Shown here in pieces: positions 57,617-64,000 of a stretch of 64,000 nucleotides of DNA (positions within the stretch are counted from its first letter, which is position 1; every line of letters begins with the position of its first letter). Under the pieces are notes generated by a model. It had not been told where the DNA came from. It did not search any database and saw only the letters and a list, made by a program, of their open reading frames with translations. The position numbers and the translations under genes are program-made. The DNA lies in the NCBI GenBank assembly GCA_030035585.1, contig CM057468.1, positions 59,082,145 through 59,146,144 on the forward strand. The letters are read 5' to 3'. Source of the DNA: Dugong dugon. Taxonomy: Eukaryota > Chordata > Mammalia > Sirenia > Dugongidae.

Positions 57617-58127
57617 TTCTATTCGTTCTTAACCTGTATGTCTTTGTATCTTTTCTTTTCCATTTGTGGGCACCCCTCCTTGGAACCACAGTCTCTTTCT
57701 TACCTGGTTTCTCTTTTGGTCTCCTGCACAGCAATCATCTTGAGACTTTCTTCATTATTATTCTTAGAATTCCCTCTGCTTCTCTCCTGTATTGGATACC
57801 CTGCTTTCTGTATCCCATGTCTTCACTTTTCTCATTTTACTCCCTCAGTTTTGTGGAACACAATCTCCTGTAGTTTCCCAAGAAACAGTGCCTGGGGAGT
57901 AAAAAAAATTTTGAGACCTTAAATGTTTGGAAATGCCCTATTTTGCCCTCATCCTTAGTTGAGAGATAATAGAATTTTAGGTTGAAAGTAATTACCTTAA
58001 TGGTTGTGAAGAAATTGTTCCATGGTCTTCTAATTTTCATTGTTGCTACTAAGAGGTACCAACCCATCTAGATTCCTGTTTCTTTGTAAGAGACTTTTTA
58101 AAAAAAATTAGGTTTAGTATATTTTCA

Positions 58128-58289
58128 GGCCCTGGTGGTGCAGTGATTAAGAGTTATGGCTGCTAACGAAAAGGTCAACAGTTTGAATCCACCAGCTGCT
58201 CCTTGGCAACCCTATGGGACAGTTCTATTCTGTCTTACAGGGTTGCTGTGAGTCAGAACCGACTTGAAAGCAATGAGTTTGGTTTTGGT
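58128..58289 (+). mobile_element. AfroSINE (short form)
   Basis: Head GGCCCTGGTGGTGCAGTG, GGCTGCTAACGAAAAGG, tail CTGTGAGTCAGAACCGAC. A perfect 15-base duplication, TTTAGTATATTTTCA, lies at 58113-58127 and 58290-58304. Confidence 0.95.
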
Positions 58290-58555
58290 TTTAGTATATT
58301 TTCATCCATTATATCCATTATGCTCTGTATTTCATGAGTTCCGTTAATCTGGAAACTCATGTCTTTCATTTGTGAACTTTTCTTGAATTACTTGGTTGTT
58401 TTCTTCCCATTTTTCTTTTCTTTCCCTCTGCACTTTTTATTTGGATATTGGACTTCGTGGACAAATCATCTAATTATCTTTTTCTCTCCTACTTTCTACC
58501 ATCTTTACTATTATCCTCTCTTATTTTATTATTGCAAATATTTTGTCTTCTGGGG

Positions 58556-58600
58556 CTATGGGCTCACTGTGAGTCAGAACTGACTCGAGGGCAGTGGGCA
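58556..58600 (+). mobile_element. AfroSINE/RTE tail scrap
   Basis: GTGAGTCAGAACTGACTCGAGGGCAGTGG is the RTE-type tail without a head. Confidence 0.65.
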
Positions 58601-59083
58601 TGGTGGCTATTAATAATTTTTTTAAGTGCATAGTCTCTATTTTCTCAAAAATAGTTTTTTTTTTGTTTTGTTTTTTTTTTTTGCATTTTGACCTTGTCTT
58701 TCATATTAGAATCCTTAAATTTTCTGCTTGTATTTAAGTATTGGAGACAGGTTGGACTTAGTAAGTTTTGTAGGTGGGGGTTGTTGACTATGAGCTTCCC
58801 TATAAAGTGATTGAGCTGGCCTGTTTATTTGGTGGACCTCTGATAACAGTGTCCTTAGGGCTTAAGTATTCTCTCCACCGGGATACTCTGGACATTGTCA
58901 GAGTACTGTATCTATCACATTCTGTTGCAAAATAACTGGTATATGTCCACCTTCCCTCCGAAATTGAGTTCCTGAGGACACAGTACATGCCTCGTTTATC
59001 TTTATATGGTTGTACTTAAGGCTTGGAGATGATAGGTACTCAATGAGTATTATTGAGGTGAATTACATTATATTACTGTTTAG

Positions 59084-59284
59084 ACAGAATCCCTGCATGG
59101 TGCAAAGTGTTAACGGGCTTAGCTGCTAACTGAAGGATTGAAAGGTTGAGTCCACCCAGAGATGCTTTGGAAGAAAAGCCTGGTAATCTACTTCTAAAAA
59201 CTCAGCTACTGAAAATCCTATGGAGCACAGTTCTACTCTAACACACACGAAGTCACCATGAGTTGGAGTCAACTTGACGGCAAC
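59084..59284 (+). mobile_element. AfroSINE, older form
   Basis: Head CAGAATCCCTGCATGGTGCA, centre CCACCCAGAGATGCTTTGG, AAAGCCTGGTAATCTAC and tail CACCATGAGTTGGAGTCAAC, followed by a T run. Same subfamily as 3702 and 27855. Confidence 0.88.
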
Positions 59285-59299
59285 TTTTTTTTTTTTTTA

Positions 59300-60058
<759 letters not shown>

Positions 60059-61009
60059 TGACACTTTGCTCTGGCTGTGGTCTGTGCTTGTTTGTTATTC
60101 CTAAAGAGTCAACTTTACAAGTATAATGACTTCCCAGATACTTCAGAAAATGGAGAAATAGTTTGAGATTACTTGGTTTAATATTGAAACAGTTACTATT
60201 TCCAGGAAAGAGGTAGGAGTGTGTATGTGTGTGTTTATACATGTATGCTTGTGGATGTATATGGATGTATGCATGCATTTATAAATGCTAGAAATTTAAA
60301 CGGGTAAAATGAGTCTCACTGGGTTAACTGAGTCATCAAAGTATCGTATCACTTCTATTGCTTGGCTTCAAGAAAACTTACTTTGAGATAATTTATTCAA
60401 ACACATTCCATTTTAGCCCATAAGGTTGTTTTATTCACCTACGTTTTCTGTTTTGCTTGCTGGTATGTATATATCCTTTCACTCTGTTGCTGAAGCTCAA
60501 CTCAGTTGAGACTATAACTCTGCTTCCCACATAAATACATTTCCTTCCAGGGCCTGGCTGCAAGCTCTCATTTAATTGGATTGAAAGAATTTCTGCCACA
60601 GTTCTGACCCCATAAGGTGCATGGCCTTACTGCCCTCCTCCTGACCCCAATGAGGAATTGGACTTTTTCCTGTAGCAAGGCCTAACTCTTCTAATGGCAA
60701 GCTTATTTCTTTTGGAGGAAAAAGAGTGGTTGCTGAAAGCAAGGTAGTTGCGCTATCGTACTTCAGCTTCCTATTGCAGTAAGGGTGTTTTAGAGTGTGA
60801 CTCTCCTTTATTTTCTTTGGTAGAATTCTGTTCAATTGAACAGTACATTCTGAATTAGAATTGTGTCATTTCATAATTTTGAAATAGTGTTGTGGATTTT
60901 GAAATATTGATTGTACTCTTTTGAAATCTTTATAAAACATGCAAGTAAATATGATTAGTAAAGATTAATTCTAACTCATAGATTCTATGAATCCAAAAGC
61001 ACATTTCTT

Positions 61010-61775
61010 TTTTGTTTTTTAAATGCTATAACATAAACAATTTTTAAAAAATTGTACTTTAGGTGAAGGTTTACAGAACAAATAGTTTCTCATTAAACAG
61101 TCGGTACACATATTGTTTTATGACATTGGTTAACAACCCACGACATGTCAACCCTCTCCCTTCTCGACCTTTTTTTTTTTTTTTGGTGAAAATATACATA
61201 ACCAAAGATACAACCACAGTTCAGTGACATCAGTTACGTTCTTCTAGTTGTGCTGCTATTCTCACTTTAGATGAAGGTTTGCAGAACAAAATAGTTTCTC
61301 ATTAAAGTTAGTACACATGTTACCTTATGACAATGGTTAACAACCCCACTACATGTCAACACTGTCCTTACTCAACCTTGGGTTCTGTTTCACCAGCTTT
61401 CCTGTCCCCTTCTGTCTTCTAGTCCTTGTCCCTGGACTGCTGTGCCTCATTAGTCCCATTTTGTTTTATGGTGGTGTTCAATCCCTGGCTGAACGGTAAA
61501 CCTCAGAAGTGACTTTACTGCTGAGCTGAAAGGGTGTGTGGGGGCCATACTTTTGGGGTTTCTCCAGTATCTTTCAGGCTAGTAAGTCTGGCCTTTTTTG
61601 TGTGTGTTAGAATTTTGTTCTACATCCTACTCCAGCTCTGTCCAGAACCCTCTGTTGTGATCCTGGTCAGAGCAGTCAGTGGTTGTAGCCGGGCACCATC
61701 TAGCTGTATGGGACTCAGTCTGGTGGAGGCCTTGGTAGTTGTAGTCCATTAGTCCTTTGGACTAATCTTTTCCAT
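61010..61775 (-). mobile_element. L1 3' UTR insertion with composite A-B-A' end
   Basis: A perfect 13-base duplication, AAGCACATTTCTT, lies at 60997-61009 and 61776-61788, so this is one 766-bp insertion. Inside, block A (61050-61165, TTTAGGTGAAGGTTTACAG, TGACATTGGTTAACAACCC) is followed by block B (61170-61262, GTGAAAATATACATAACC, TCAGTGACATCAGTTACG) and then A again (61265-61380). The rest is the usual L1 3' UTR. Confidence 0.9.
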
Positions 61776-63729
61776 AAGCACATTTCTTAATTGATTTAGA
61801 AACAAAACAGAAAACTCTATCAGTTGAGTAAATATTTTGCACTGTAATATCATGGGCTTTGCTGCATGCTAAGATAATCTTGGGCATTTTCAAAGTGTTG
61901 AATTCTAAGGCTCTAAAAAACTGACATGGCAGAGAAAATTCATGCAGTATTATTGCTTATTTAAGGACATCTACCTAATAGGCAAGAATTTTGTTAATTT
62001 TGTTTATCGTTATTCTGTATTTTGCTTAGATGATGATATACATATTAATTGTGAGGATTTTGGCAATTACCAATCAGATGTTTTGTTAAAGACCCACATC
62101 TCTGTAGAACCCCTTTTGCCTGCCTGCTAGACCTAATTTGAAAGCCAGGTGAAACTGTGGAAACTCTGAGTCGTTTTATCACTACTAACATGTTAACCCT
62201 CTTTGACTTCATTTTTTGATGTATTTGATGTTATTATGATTGTCCACCTTTTGTGGGTATTCTGAGCCTTCATCAAGCTTGCAAAGCACTGTGCAGATAA
62301 AAGGGTTGAAAGTAGCATGTTGCCTTTGAATTTTCCACTCCATTTTCACAAATTGATTTTATTTTTGGTAAAATGCTCATATTTCACTGCTGCCTTCAGC
62401 ACAAGGTTATTAGTCCTCTGTCACATCTTGTCTCTCTGCTTCCCTTTTATTTGCAGCAATGTCAGCATACTCTCACAGTGACTGGCCTTGCCACAGTGTT
62501 TCCACGAGTTCTCCTGGAGAGTCATTTCATACATGCCAAGCACTCATAGACTCTCGTGGGCCCAGCACGATCTACATCATAGTGCCACTTCTAAAACGGG
62601 GGCTTGGGAGAGCCCCACCCTTATGATTGAGGTTTGAGCAATGACATGCTTCAAAGCAATCTTGGACTCTAAATGTCCTGTAATACTGTGGATTGGGAAA
62701 AAAGCCTTTCAAATAGCAGTTATGAGAGATTTTGTTTGTTTTTTAGGTACCAGATTTTTTCTGTTTATTAAGGTTGAAATTATTTTGAGTGCAGATATTT
62801 CAGTTGTTTCGGGTTCTGTATTTTCTTCTTCTTCCTCCCATCTCTTGTCATCTTCTGCTTTTTTTCTATCTTTCGGTATTTTCTTAGCTGTTTATTTAGT
62901 CCCTTTAATGACATTGTGTAATTTGTCTTTACTGTATACTTCTAATTTAATTAATGTTTTTAACCTTATCATTCAGTATGAATTTCAATTTTTGTTTAAA
63001 CCAAAGCAATGGAATTAGTGTTCTTAATTCTATACTAATTCCAAGGGCACTACCATTTTTCTTTATTCTGATCAGGAAAAAAGATTTAGTACAATCATGC
63101 TAAAACTGGTAGTGAGTTCAGGTGGCAGAGCCAAGCAGCTAGAACATGATTCGACCCAGTTGGACAGTATCAGGAGGCATTTCACTATCACAAAACAGTA
63201 ACTGAAATGGAACAGGAAACCTTCCCCAAGTCCCCTCAGAAGTCACGGAGCTCACCCCACAGCCCTGTGAAGAATGATTAGAAATTTCTCATGACTAGTG
63301 CTATTAGTTCACCTGCCACTAGAAACCTAAGGAGGGTTTTTATTTTGCATTTTAACATACATTTTATTTGTAAAAGTAAATGCAAAAAAGTGAACGTTAA
63401 GAGTTGATTCCAACCTTCGCGTGCCAGGTCCTCTGGGGTCTAGAGGAAACATCAGTTTTTTTTTTTTTTAAGTCTTGAGCAGGCGTAGGGAACATCCCAC
63501 TGCGATGACCACAGCCACCCCTGTGGGTGACCAGTCTCAGTAGAGCACAGGACAGGGTCCTGAGGATTAAGGATTGGCTTTGTGCTTCCCTGAGTGGTTA
63601 AGCCTGGATAGGCCTTAGTACAGACTCTTATTTTGGGGAGATTTCATCTAGTCAACAGAAGAACTTCAGTCCCTTTAATTTATAGTTTTACCTTATTTTT
63701 GACCTAGTATCCTTTTTTTTAAAATTCTA

Positions 63730-64000
63730 TTTTATTTAATTATTTATTTTATTGTACTTAAGGTGAAGGCTTACAGAACAAATAGTTTCTCATGAAACAG
63801 TAGTACACATACTGTTTTATGACATTGGTTAACAACCCCACAACATGTCAACCCTCTAACTTCTCAACCTTTTTTTTTGGTGAAAACACACATAGCCAAA
63901 GATACCCCATTTCAAAAATTTCTACATGCACAGTTCAGTGACATTGACTACACTCTTCCAATTGTGCTGCTATTCTCACTTAAGATGAAGGCTTACAGAA
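63730..64000 (-). mobile_element. L1 3' UTR, composite A-B-A' type, cut by the window end
   Basis: Block A (63757-63865), T run, block B (63877-63978) and the start of A again (TTAAGATGAAGGCTTACAG at 63981). Same order as in 61010-61775, so both come from one L1 subfamily. It continues past the window. Confidence 0.85.

Larger units (their letters stand above)
57631..58700 (-). mobile_element. Old L1/HAL1-like fragment
   Basis: TGGAAATGCCCTATTTTGCCC and AATAGAATTTTAGGTTGAAAG at 57925-57990, and later T-rich text, recall the ORF1 region of old L1 or HAL1 on the reverse strand. No ORF survives. A SINE (58128-58289) and a SINE-tail scrap (58556-58600) lie within. Confidence 0.5.

Overview
This window is intronic DNA of a placental mammal. 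It is most likely an afrotherian, and within Afrotheria probably a paenungulate such as elephant. The call rests on about 25 copies of AfroSINE (tRNA-like head, RTE-type tail carrying a GAGTCGATTC-like core), afrotherian RTE fragments, and L1 elements sharing a long 3' UTR. There is no operon-like or bacterial content, and apart from transposon relics only one gene is visible.

The gene is CRPPA (formerly ISPD), on the + strand. Three internal coding exons can be placed to the base from frame, splice signals and protein similarity: 1265-1541, 18196-18345 and 59942-60046. They join in frame and encode 177 complete codons of the cytidylyltransferase (IspD-like) domain, plus the last base of a split codon. 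The window opens in the preceding intron and closes in the following one. The first exon(s), the C-terminal exons, the promoter and the 3' UTR lie outside. CRPPA makes CDP-L-ribitol, the donor for ribitol-phosphate on alpha-dystroglycan.

Layout. 1-1264: intron end, with a 147-bp palindrome at 780-926. 1542-18195: 16.7-kb intron with AfroSINEs, RTE and L1 fragments, an L1-in-L1 nest at 7393-8790 and an (AC)n tract at 8903. 18346-59941: 41.6-kb intron with an L1 3' part split by an RTE tail (20586-22600), an L1 3' UTR next to a MaLR-like LTR (30826-32500), a 5.5-kb L1 with monomeric 5' UTR and nearly open ORF2 (32880-38420), an internally deleted RTE (43236-43632), a 3.2-kb L1 inserted in an older L1 (44309-47486), a second copy of the same LTR (48018-48589), an MLT1-like LTR, MIRs and hAT fossils. 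60047-64000: start of the next intron, with two L1 3' UTR copies of unusual composite structure.

Most L1 copies lie antisense to CRPPA, while AfroSINEs are mixed. Target-site duplications, placed by eye, order many insertions. I found no convincing new protein-coding system. The most curious items are the palindrome upstream of the first exon, the two L1s with intact 5' ends but missing 3' ends, the L1 5' UTR monomers, the mini-RTE and the composite L1 3' UTR.
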